Source: Acholoe squamosa
Lineage: Eukaryota > Annelida > Polychaeta > Phyllodocida > Polynoidae
Reading direction: 5' to 3'
DNA: 64,000 bases
Assembly: GCA_949317995.1 (NCBI GenBank)
Contig: OX439043.1
Coordinates: forward strand, 7,804,501 to 7,868,500
The notes under the pieces were generated by a model. That model did no database searches. It worked only from the letters and a program-made list of their open reading frames with translations, and had not been told where the DNA came from. The position numbers and the translations under genes were made by a program. Positions 1 to 12,500 of this stretch are shown one piece after another (within the stretch, counting starts at the first letter, position 1; every line of letters starts with the position of its first letter).

Positions 1-1227
1 CCAAATGAGAAAGAAAATGCAACATCAATGTAGTTAAGATGAAATATTATTTTCACATCTTATTTGTTCTTGTTTTAGTTAGGGGTGTTTCATCTCAGCA
101 CCACTAAAGTTTCTTTCTTTCTTTATATAAATAAACTGAAGTAACCTAGATCCTCTTTTTTCATCATCATATTTCTTTCTTTTTTTTTTAATTCTTACAT
201 AATCACACTGGCTTCATTTCAATTCCTCGCCTTACAGGAAGAATACTCCTGCCACATTTTTTTTCAAACATTGCCCATTCTTCATCTTATTTTGTGGATG
301 TGAAAGAGATATCTAGCATTGACCTAATTATTTTATGGTTTATATGATTTCTACATGAGTTAGTATTCTTTGCAGCTGATCTTGGATCTGATAGTTCATC
401 AGGTAAAAATAATTTGAAGGTTTGACATGAAATCATATTATGTCTTTTCATTTGTCTCATTTATAAATGTCAGAGACACATCAATTGATGTTTCGATTCT
501 GTTATACATGAAATCTTATGAGTGTATTAGAGTGTCTCATAGAGTTATCACACATTGTCCAGGATATAATTGCAGTTAAGTTTGTATCTGTATTCACTGG
601 GGGTATCATTTCAATGAAATGTAATCTGACTATTTAGTTTAGTATCACTGGGGTGAAAGGTATTAATTAAACAACTCATATTGATGTACCCTCGAATGGG
701 CAAGGTTTTTGTATCTATAAAAGTCAGACATAAAATATCACCTCTTTTTTTTTTTTTATTCCATTATGTGTAGCTGTAACATGTAGAGATGAACATTTGT
801 GGATAGCATGTGCATGGTCAGAGGTATTGTTTTGGTGTTGTAGGCGAGTATGGTAATCTAATTTTTCTTTTTGTTTTTATTAACATGGCTATAGATTATC
901 CAAATCTGGAGAAGAAAAAGTTGGAAATAAAAACTCATGGTCAGGGGTTTTTTGCAATGGAAAACAATATTCATTATAAGCTGTGAATCAGCTGTGCACA
1001 GCATACACAGAATTCTCTTGCAGCAGAATGAAATTTACAATAAGTTATATTCCACTTATTGAGATTCTAGAACTCTGCCACTGTTTCTCCAATATCATTT
1101 TGTAAGAGAGTAGCCCCTTAGTATATATTTTTCATCTGAGTGTTAGATGTAAATATCATAGCACTTCTACTATCCTCAGTTGATCAAATTTTCCTATTTA
1201 AATCTGGTCCTATCATTGCATTGGCAG
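1..1227. other. Intron and upstream sequence, no confident exon
   Basis: AT-rich intronic sequence upstream of the first confident CFAP43 exon. It holds several T-runs and one candidate microexon at 376-402, described separately. I see no promoter, start codon or N-terminal exon, so the gene start is outside the window. Confidence 0.6.
376..402 (+). CDS. CFAP43: Candidate 27-nt CFAP43 microexon
   Basis: An acceptor (TTCTTTGCAG) and a donor (GTAAAA) flank 27 nt. Read in phase 1, which is what the next exon at 1228 requires, it encodes xDLGSDSSSG and joins [10 protein letters not shown] without a stop. A short acidic/serine loop is plausible between blades, but I know of no counterpart, so this is a splice-logic prediction only. 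Confidence 0.4.
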
Positions 1228-3553
1228 GTGTGGAGGCAGAGTTGTTTGAGGAGTATCAGGATAAGCACGCCCGTGCCGTGCCTCTCACCCACGTCTGGCT
1301 ACCCACCGGTGATATCATTGTAGGCTGTGCAGGGGGACAGCTGCTTAAGGTATAGTATTCCATTTATTGATACCAGTGTTACCCAGAGTAATAGATGATA
1401 ATTAGTATCAATATCAATTGGTGCCATGCTATCACATAGGGGTGTACACAAATCCTTAATGGGTCGTAATAGACAGATTCCACAAAAACATTTTGACATG
1501 TAAAAGAGGTGAAAATATCATTCATGTTTTGAGCATATTGAGATGAGAGGTATCAAGTACTACATGAAAATGTTAATTGTCACCATACTATCACCCGAGA
1601 TAACTAGCATATGGAGATGTCAGTATGTGTCTGGCTATCACCCAGGATGATAGACAGTAAGTAGTAGATGGAAATGTCAATATGTGTCAGGCTATCACCC
1701 AGGATGATAGACAGTAAGTAGTATATGGATGTCAATATGTGTCAGGCTATCACCCAGGATGATAGACAGTAAGTAGTATATGGATATGTCAATATGTGTC
1801 AGGCTATCACCCAGGATAATAGCCAGTAAGTAGTATATGGATGTCAACCCAGGGTGATAGACAGTAAGTAGTATATGGATGTCAATATGTGTCAGGCTAT
1901 CACCCAGGATGATAGACAGTAAGTAGTAGATGGAAATGTCAATATGTGTCAGGCTATCACCCAGGATAATAGCCAGTAAGTAGTATATGGATGTCAACCC
2001 AGGATGATAGACAGTAAGTAGTATATGGATGTCAATATGTGTCAGGCTATCACCCAGGATGATAGACAGTAAGTAGTATATGGATGTCAACCCAGGGTGA
2101 TAGACAGTAAGTAGTATATGGATGTCAATATGTGTCAGGCTATCACCCAGGATGATAGACAGTAAGTAGTAGATGGAAATGTCAATATGTGTCAGGCTAT
2201 CACCCAGGATGATAGACAGTAAGTAGTATATGGATGTCAATATGTGTCAGGCTATCACCCAGGGTGATAGACAGTAAGTAGTATATGGATATGTCAATAT
2301 GTGTCAGGCTATCACCCAGGATAATAGCCAGTAAGTAGTATATTGGCATGTCAATATGTGTCTGGCTATCACCCAGTATGTATGATAGACAGTAAGTAGT
2401 AAATGGAAATGTCAATATGTGTCTGGCTATCACTCAGGGTGATAGACAGTAAGTAGTAAATGGAAATGTCAATATGTGTCAGGCTATCACCTAGGGTGAT
2501 AGACAGTGAGTAGTATATGGACAAGTCAACATGTGTCAGGCTATCACCCAGTATGTATGATAGACAGTAAGTAGTACATGGAAATGTCAATATGTGTCTG
2601 GCTATCATCCCAGATGATAGACAGTAAGTAGTACATGGAAATGTCACTATGTGTCTGGCTATCATTGAGGATGATAGGCAGTAAGTAGTATATAGACATG
2701 TCAGTATGTGTCAGGCTATCACCCAGGGTGAAAGATAGTCAGTTGTATACGGAAATGCCAATTTGTATCAGGATATCACCCAGGAGGAGTAATTAGTATA
2801 TAGAAATGCCAATTTGTGTCAGACTGTATTGCTGAAACAGGAAAATATTGGGTATGGGTCATATCAAACCCCTATCCCCACCCTTCCTCCACCCACCTGA
2901 GTTGAGTTCTGGTCTTACATTTACAGGTTGACAGTGAAAGATACAGTATCGCTATGATGTATAACCCCAGCCTGCGTCAGTACAGTTCACTGTCACTAGA
3001 TGACACCACCATCCGCTATGGGCAGCAGGCATCAGAGCTTGATGGTAAGTGTTGTCTTACTAGATAAAATCTTTCCTACATTTCTGGTTACTTTCAAGAA
3101 AAGAAATTCTTTGGAATTTATTAAAACCCTTTTGTGACAGATTGGTAATTTGTAGTCTTTGGCATTGTGGTGATAGATAAATATCTTGGGAGACTTGGTG
3201 GTAGATATTATCTTTGAGGGCTTTTTTAGTTGTGTTTTTGTTGGCCATAGGGGTTCTTTGCATGAGTGTATAGTATTTTGATGTATGTAGTTATATGTTG
3301 GTGGTAGAATTATATAGGCGAACGTATCTATGTTGTGTAAAACTTTCATTTCAGAAGTGGATTGGAAATGGTCTATCTTTCTATTTTCAAGTTATTGAGT
3401 TTTCTCTTGATTTCTTTCTATCTTGAATTAACAAAAAAAAAATTACAGCGTCCATGAACAAAGGGCGTAAGGTATCCATGTTAGAGGATGGGTCTAAGGC
3501 CCCGGAGACAACTGCCAAAAAGGGGGGCATTCTCAAGAAACCGCCAAACCTGC
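1228..3553 (+). CDS. CFAP43: CFAP43 exons 1-3 of the window (N-terminal propeller)
   Basis: Exons 1228-1349, 2927-3044 and 3449-3553. The first encodes [10 protein letters not shown]...[23 protein letters not shown], a typical WD blade ending; the second continues with V-D-S-E-R-Y; the third is basic and Ser/Lys rich ([14 protein letters not shown]) and looks like a surface loop. Phases fit: 1349 ends in phase 0, and 3044 leaves one base that the CG at 3449 completes. The third exon ends at CTGC before GTGAGT, leaving one base. That base fits both the cassette exon at 4108 and the next constitutive exon at 5888. The donor of the first exon (GTATAG) is weak and is followed by the GTAAGT-rich minisatellite. 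Confidence 0.85.
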
Positions 3554-6500
3554 GTGAGTGGAGGATTGCCAGTAGAGCTGGACATGCTTGATCAATGTGT
3601 TCAAACCAATCTAACCCAACTGCCTGTGTGCTAAAACAGTCAAACCTGCCTTAAATATTCTCAAAAACATTGTCAAAAGATAATTTATTTGACACGATAC
3701 TCTTTAGATTTATGCGGCATGTGTGGAGTGCCTTCTTTCCTCTTTCTTTTTTTTTCTTTCTTTCCTTTTAAATTCAGCCAATCATTTACCAATAAAATAC
3801 AAGACAAGATACAGAATGATTAAGGCGGTGAGACTGTAATCTGATTAATGACATGATAATGTTTTTTTCCCAGCATCTGGTTTTCATGCTTATTCATTGT
3901 AAATATAAGAATAGCTAGATAGCTTAGTTTCATGTGTAAGAGCCAGAATACCTTCAGTTAGCTCAATTTCAATCTCTTTACAAGCTTTCCTACATACATA
4001 CTGCTCATCATAATTATAAGGCAGTAAGGACTCTATATATATGTGTGTAATTTATGCATTTCAATACAAAGCCATTTGCTGTTTCATTCCTGCCTCTGGG
4101 TGTGCAGAGGAGTCCTTTTTCGACATGAGTGAAGATGAATTTAGGGATGGGACACTCAGTAGGGGGCTCACTAGCCTCTCTCAGAGACCCCGCAAAAGCA
4201 GAAGAAAGACGATTCATGTTGATTCAACATGGACGAAGGAAAAAACCCTTTACATTGAACCACCTGAACGTCCGAGCTCAGATAATAGGGCTGTCACTCC
4301 TGGCCGACTGAAGCCACTGGAGAAACCAGGAAAACAATCCAAGAAGAGAGTCAGTCTTGTCAAAAGCCTGAATGGAAAGACAGACAGGCAAATAGGATTT
4401 CAAGATAGTGAAGGAAGATCGGTACATACCCGCCAAGGAACTGGCTACCTACGGAAAGGGACTTCCTATCCAGTCCGTGAAGATACAGGATTCGCATGTG
4501 ATAACTCATTTGTGCACCAGGGGACATCTCAGGGAACATCTCAGAACCGCCGGAAGAGTTCAACAGGAGAGCTGCTGACACAGTCTGTGAGGTTTAACAC
4601 TTGGACTGGAAGGCGGACATCAACAATGTCACAGATGGGACAGAATATGGCCAGTCGTAATGTGGAGATCTACTCACCGACCCCCAGCTGTAATTTATGT
4701 CTTGATATATGCATGTATAAAGACAAGTGATCTCACCTTGTACCCCAGCACTAGACGACATGTGTATGGTGTTTCACTTACACCGTATAGCCACACATGA
4801 TTTGGTGTTTGTACCCATTGACTCACATCAGGGGAGGCACATAGAGAGATACACAAGAAGTACACATCTGCCCACATGTCCCCACCCCCTAACTTGTGTT
4901 TTATTGTTGCACAGACACTATAGTGAATAAGATAGATGTATATTGTTACAGCTGTGGGCCAACAGTGTCATTGAAAAGAATATTGGGCCAGTCTTGACTA
5001 TACTCATCATGGTCTTTATAGGAAGGGTTTACATTCAAACTCATTGAATGTCACATTATTTTTGTGTGGTAAGTTAAGGAGAAATGTGTTGGAGAGGGGT
5101 AAACCAGAAGCTTTGGAAAGCCAGCTAGTGAGAACCAGTAATTAATATTGTAATTGAAGTACCGTATGTGCAATATGAGCTATCAATGCAATCACCCTAC
5201 CTTCCCCACCATACCTTCATGTTATAACATGTGCCTGAGTTATACGCTGGCCAAGTGACCCCGCCTACGAGTGATGACTCAATGCTATCTGAGCACCCCA
5301 AACAGTAATGCCGTGTGACAGTAGAATAATGAGAGTAAGCGTGTGTGATTAACTCTTTGATCTGACAAAATGCTGATAAATATAAGCTCTAGTGCAGTGT
5401 GCTTAGACTGCATGTTTGCCGTGCTTCCACAGAATTACGCCTAGTGTTGTAGATCTATAGAATGCTTTGACTACACTTCACGTAGCTTCTGTAAAAGGCC
5501 ACCCTTCACAGGGAAATACAGCTTTATAGAACCTATAGTATTTCTGCCTGATGAGATATATTCCTGGTAATAACTCATATTAATCCATCATAGTTTTGAT
5601 TATTAGTTTCTCTCTTTTTTCTTTATTCAGAGAGAAATCTGAAGTAGCATTTTATCAAAACTTACATATTTCCTGTACTCTTTATTCCTTCTTTTTTTGA
5701 ACATGAATATTACCTTAAAGTACATGTGCATAGCAGTATACAGCTTGCCTTGAAGGCAGTATGTTTTAAATTTTACATCTATTTTAAACTGCTTATTGAA
5801 TAAAGGGAAATAGCTTTCTAAGGTCGGAGAGACTGTGAATCAGAAAGATGAAGATGCTGACTGTAGTGTCCTGTTGTGTTTTTATAGTGCACTCCTCCCT
5901 AAGTGGAGACCCTAGTGCCCAGCTCCTGGAGGGCTCTGTGACCTGCCTCGGCCTCCACAAAGACGGTCTTTATGCAGCGGGAGATGATGGTGTACTGCGA
6001 CACATGGAGATTAACAACGACACGATTCGCATCAAAGATTCCTACTCTATTGGCACCCCAATAACAGCCATGTCCTGGAATGGACCTCACTCACGTCTCG
6101 CACTTGGATCCTCTAAAGTAAGTGAGATCTGCACTAACAATATAAAAAGAGGAAAGTGGCCAGAATGGAAAGGGTGTTGAAGTCAAATGTACAGATACTT
6201 GTCTGGAAGTGTACCTAGAACTTATTGTTTAAGAGGAAAAAAATATGAAAGCAATATATGATTCTACACCTTGTGTTAATTGCCGTGAGTTTGTAAGAAC
6301 TTACGGCTATAGGAGAGGACCCATTCTTAAATACAAGCTCTCATAGTGGTGCTTGCTCGCTCTCCATGTATAATCCTGTCTCATAGGTACAGTATTGGGT
6401 ATGCCTATACCTGGATTAAAATATGCAAATCAGTCAAGCACAGAAGAGTGGTGCTTTCCTACTGTACGGTTGGTGGTAGTGGTGGTGGGGGTGGTGGCGG

Positions 6501-9500
6501 ACCTGTTATTGCCTTCCTTGGAATGTGTGTGAGGGGTGGGAGTAGTGTGGTGCCCCCCCCCCCCCCACCCACCATTCAGAGATGGGGGGGGGCAATGTCC
6601 AATGCAGAGGATTATGAAGGAGCAGTGCTTTGTATTAGAACACAGGGCTATTCCTGTGGCCTCTGCCACCACTTCAGTGACCAGGATTCACCACCACCAC
6701 CACAACCACACTACTCCCACCCCTCACACACATTCCAAGGAAGGCAATAACAGGTCCACCACCACCCCCACCACCACCCCCACCACTACTACCACCAACC
6801 CTACAGTTGGAAAGCACCACTATTCTGTGCTTTACTGATTTGCATATTTTAATCTGTGGGACAGGAATATACATGGAGAGCGAGCAAGCACCACATTCAC
6901 GGGCATGTCTTGAATGCAATGATGCAATCTCAGCAACATTGATCTTAATATGAATATGCACAGCATTACAACATTACTGTGCATTACTCTGCAGATAATA
7001 CGGTATAAATTTCTAAATGGTAAAATGCACGGCAAAAAAACTGCATTTAGATTCCATATTTAAATCATGATATTTGATCCTAAAATTTAGATCTGAAATC
7101 ATAATATCTTGATCATAGATCTAAGATCCTAAATTTTCAATTGAATCCTTAACATAATCTCCTAACCATTGACCCCTTGTAGATATCTACCATTTACATT
7201 TGCAATAATTTGTAAAAAGACATTTTAGTATAAAAGAGAATTTAAAAATTGTTTTGAATCAAGAAAATGCTGAATACTAGCACGGTTAAAAACTAATGCA
7301 TGACATCACCTCCATTTAAATTTTCCAGAGAAAAAAGAAAAAGATGTTGTCGGTACAAAATGATTCTATCTAATAACCTTTCCCTCTTTCCCTAAAATTG
7401 TTGCACTAAGAGAGTGTAGAGAAATGTGTCATCTCGACTAAAGATACAAAATCTCCCAACGTCCCAAGTTTTAACGGGAGTCATATCCTGTTGCACACCA
7501 TCCCTACCAGATGACAAAACAGACATTTGTTACCTTCCTGCACTTGCACTCTTCAGTAGTGTCACAAACATGATATCTGAATAACATTTTATCAGAAAAA
7601 TATCATTTACCCAGTATCTCTTTTTGAATTTCGATTGCACATTCCATCTTTGTAATTCACACAAGTAAATGATTTCCACAATTTTTAATATGGTCTTAAG
7701 GTTTTTATTAAATAATATATTTTAATTATGCAAACAAACACTTATAATAGATATCTTCAATAGAAAGTGGTTACTGCTTCATCCAACATATTAAATGGAC
7801 GAATACCTTCCAAAGCATGCAGGGAGTTCTGGATAGGCTACATCCCATTTAGCAAGAAAACATGTTTTTAAACTCTAAATAACCTAAAAAAAAAAAAACA
7901 GATTTGTGTAAAAAACCTTTCCTTCCTATTCTGGGAAACCTGCTCTTTGTATATGAGAAAGGAGATTAAAGTCAAATCTCAACATTTGTTAACAGGGTTC
8001 AGTGCACATCTTTGAGCCTGCTAACCCCAACAGTATATCATGTGTGATGGACATTCACTGTGGCCAGTTCATCGGTGTGGACGTGCTGCCCCCTGGTGGA
8101 GATCTCTGTGTGTCTGTACGTGAAGATGGAGAGCTGCAGGTTTGGAATATGTCTAACGGAAACCTCGTCTCCTCAATGCCCATTGGCCTCCAGGTGAGAA
8201 CCTCAGCTGAAAATATACTCTTATAAGTAACATGGCATATTGAATTATGTATGATCTGTCTTCTAACTTGAAAATGGTTTTTGTAGAGATGCCTAATCAG
8301 TGCAGGATCAAACAGCTAGAAAGCGGGGAAATGTCTTAATTCTTATGGCTTTACCTTCCTTGGATTTATGTATTATACATTCCAAACAGGGAAGAATATA
8401 TGCATAACTAACTGCAAAAAACATTTCAAAATGATATCCCAAGATGTTTTCATAAAAATTATAAGCACTCCAGTATGCATTTTAAACTGTGACTGAGATG
8501 TAAATGTTAAGTATAATTCCCATCTTGTAGGCTACTAAGATGGCTGTGAGCCCCCTGACCCATGTAGCTGTGGTGGGTACAGTGTCGGGCTATGTGTACT
8601 ACGTCGACCTCAACAAGCTCGAGTCACCGCGCATCATCAGCCGCGTCCGCATGCACCAGGGCCCCATCAAACACCTTGTGTAAGTCTCACCTAGACATCT
8701 CACATCCATATATCGGGCTTCCCTAGCCCACTTAAAAGGGTCTATATCTCCTCTTTCCTATCCCCTCGGGATGTGTGTGGTGCACATATGCGCGGGCACT
8801 GACACATTCCTCTGTTAAATTGCCAACCTGTGAAGCACGGGATAGCCACTTAGTGCCGCTAAAGTGCTGTAAAACACAAATCAATCAATCAATCAATCAC
8901 ATCCATATCTTACCACGATGTGTCATATTCCATTGACATATAAGACCCCCCCCCCAACCCCTACAGCAGCAAATGGGGTCCAAGGAATTTGGTTTGAAAT
9001 TGAATTTTGAGAACAGAGATTATGCTATTTTACGGGCACACTCCATGCCATGTTAATCAACCCACAGGGGCCAGTTTGCATGAAATAAGTAATAAATAAT
9101 AGTGTACATTAACCAAAGACAACCTACCTATCTCAACACATTAAAAATTGAATAATGTTATGTATTTGACTTTAAGGTTTAACTACAATGGCCGCTTCCT
9201 CTTCACTGGTTCTGACGATGGGACAGTGTTTGTGGTGGATGGCCGCCCGTCTAAAAATTACGAGCCTATTGGTCATGTCGGTAAGTGGTAATAAACTTTT
9301 GATCATGAGATTCACATTTGTCCAAAGCCTTTGAAATTTAATTTCGGCCAAGAACAATATAGACCTTTCTATTAGTCAAGCATCTAATAGATGAATTTGT
9401 GTAAATGCAGAAAATGCTTTTGATCTATAGATAGGCTTTTAATTCAGACATATAAATTGTACAAATATAGTTTATTTTTATATGTATTAAAGCTAATGGT

Positions 9501-12500
9501 GTGTATACATATTTTATATTGTCCATCAATATTGCTTTACTTTTAGGTATCAAGGGTGCCATTGTGGATATCAGTACAGTTTTTGATGAGTCAAAGAAGT
9601 TGACTAAAGTGGCAGTTGCTGCCGACACCTTACAGAATGGCACTGGATGTGCTAACCGGCTCACTCACTTTGAGCTACCCTTCTTGGTAGATAAAGGTAG
9701 GCGTTGTTTCTATCCACTCATAAAGAGGCGGGAAAAAAACAAGGAGAAAAAAAGACATGATTAACCATGAACTACCTGTATAGTATTTACGGCTCTCTGA
9801 GAACAAGCTTTAAAAAAATATTTATTCCACATGGTCTTGTTATATATGATTGAACAATGTCATTTCTCGATTACAAATTTTGCATATTTAGATTTTTTTC
9901 TATGAATATCTGTTGAATAGAAGAAGGAGGGAAGTATGCTAGTTTGAAGCTGGACTTTGATGAGAACTACATCAAACAGATGACACTGAGCTTCCCCACT
10001 CCTATGTACGGTATCTGTCTCCTCCCCGATCACGCCATCTTCTGTCACGACTACAACACCAAGCAGATGCAGAAAATGTTCCTGCCCCAGCGCAAACCCA
10101 AGGTACAGCTCCTTTCTCTCTACCAATGAAGATGATATGTTGTTTTCAAGAGCCCAATATCAACAATTGTAAAAGTGCTTGTATTCATCGAATCTTAATT
10201 GTGAAGATGATAAAGCATTTAAATGATAAAGCATTTTGCTGTCTAATGATAAAAGAAAGATTAGTGACGTTGTTGTAGAGTACCCTACAGAGTTCCTTTG
10301 ATATAACATGTGTCTTATTTTTCTTTTTAAAAACATTTGTACATCAAATATGTGATAACACAATCTCTTATGTGAAGCTGCAAGGAGTTTATCAAGCGGT
10401 AGAGTCTGCTTTCCATAAATGAATAGCACGTCTTTGAATCATAACTCACTGATTGAACTGTATTACTGGTAGCTAGGACACAGCATTTTCTACTTAGCAG
10501 AACTCATAAGCTTAATAATTATTTAACCTGGCTTACACTAGTCTAGTGATAAAATATGTCTTGAGAAGAAAAATGTCATAACAAACCATGAAAAGTATTT
10601 TATGTGAAGTGTGTAAAAAGAAAAAAAAAATTATCCAAATTAAACTTTTTATGTTTATTTTTTCTGCCTTTTGTCTCCATAGATATGAATTAGCATCTTT
10701 TTGAGGAAGTGTAATTCTCAAACTTAACAATAGAAATGCTAGTGGAAGCCAATACTTGAAACTTTCCCTTTTAAAAATTAAAAAGGATGAATATCATATA
10801 CAGGGTTCCCACTGGTCAGTTAAAAGTCAGTCAAACCTATTTTTAGTTAAAGGTCAGTTAAAAGAATATTTTTGGAAAAAGTCAGTTAAAAATGAAATTT
10901 TGACTAATTTAGGGGGGCAATTGTCAAGATTCCATGCGAATTCACAAAATTTCTAAAATAATTATTTTGCTGAGCCCCGTAAATTATCCACTATTTGGTC
11001 AGTTAAAATTTGATAAATGTCAGTTGAAAGTCAGTTAAAACCATGATACAAAAATAGTGGGAACCCTGTATATATCCAAATGCATTGGTTGATACAAACA
11101 TTTCAATTTTTCATACATACCTACTAGCAGACAAACATGCACACATTCACAAATTCCAAGACCAAAATAAAACATACTGTGTGATACTTCTCAACAGATG
11201 TGCAAATGACCAACCTTGTTCAAACTCATGTTTGCTGTGACAAAAACATGGCTGGCTATTTCCATTCGCCCGGAAAACATGCCTGTGTCTCTATAACAGA
11301 TTTGTATGACTAAGCTGCAGGTTTGTCCCATGAAGCTTCTGTGTTTGAATACATGCTACATGATACATATTCTCACATTAGATCTTGATGCAACACTCAG
11401 ACACTTATTCAGATAGGCACAGAAGAAATAATTATTCACAAACCATCACACAATTTATAACAGCAATTAATATTAATCAACACATTTTATGAAAGATTTA
11501 TAACCCTACCAATATTCTCCTCATCAAGTAGAACTATAACTACAATGATAACACGAAAATGTACAGCTTATGCTTGAAACAAGAAGTATCACAAAGATCT
11601 AGAAAGGAAATGGATGCCTCCACCTGAAATTCATTTACCCTTATTCTTTGATAATCCTTTGCCTTTTCAGCAATGTTGCGTATTGTACTGTATGAAAAAA
11701 TATTCATGCCTGGATGGCATTTCTTTACTTTAAGGATGATGAATCTTCAGAGGTAACAAAATGGATGTCTTGGCTTTCATAGGACTGCAGTTTTACCTTA
11801 ATGAGTCCTTTACTCATGAACTTAATCTAATTCTCTCCTTCCTTACCTTCATTTAACAAGAGAATTTCCTAAAACAGAAAATACATAATTATGGTTTATA
11901 TAGTTTGGGCAGTCAGTAATACAGAGGTGTTCTCAGCACAACTTAAAACCATTCTAATGCACGAAATGTAAGAGGAATAATTACCGTAAAACCCCGGTCA
12001 TAAGCCAGATTTTTTTTCCTATTTTTGGCCAAAACCGGCTTCTAAATTTCTCCCAAAGTCTCCCCCGGCTTATGACTGAGGTTTTCTTTACTATAGATTA
12101 TAGTGAAAACAGGGAAAATTATGCACCAAAATCGGCTTATAGTATTTCCTCAAACTCTACCCCCGGCTTATGACTGAGGTCGGCTTATGAGCTGGGTTTT
12201 ACTGTAGATGAAAAATGAAAATATCTTGAAATGAATTCTCTGTACAACTGAAAAAGTGAAAGATATTAAATGGAAATTCTTTTGTCAAAGCAACTACCTC
12301 GACCTCCTATATAATATGTTTTATGAACTTACCACACTTTTATGGTGACCAATGACTGAAAAGCTCTGCATATGCAAAAGGTTCGAGATTTCTGCTTTTC
12401 TCTATAATCTGATGTATAAATACTACATATGAGCCAACAGGTTACATTAGGAGAACAAGTGTGGTTTCATGAAAATGGAACAACAAAACTAATTGGCTTA

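Noticed and set aside
1695-2665. Long repetitive minus-strand open frames ([17 protein letters not shown] type)
   Set aside because: They are the minisatellite read in an open frame; no splice or start context and no known domain.
6346-6961. Pro/His/Gly-rich open frames on both strands
   Set aside because: They lie in the foldback element with (CCA)n/(TGG)n arms.
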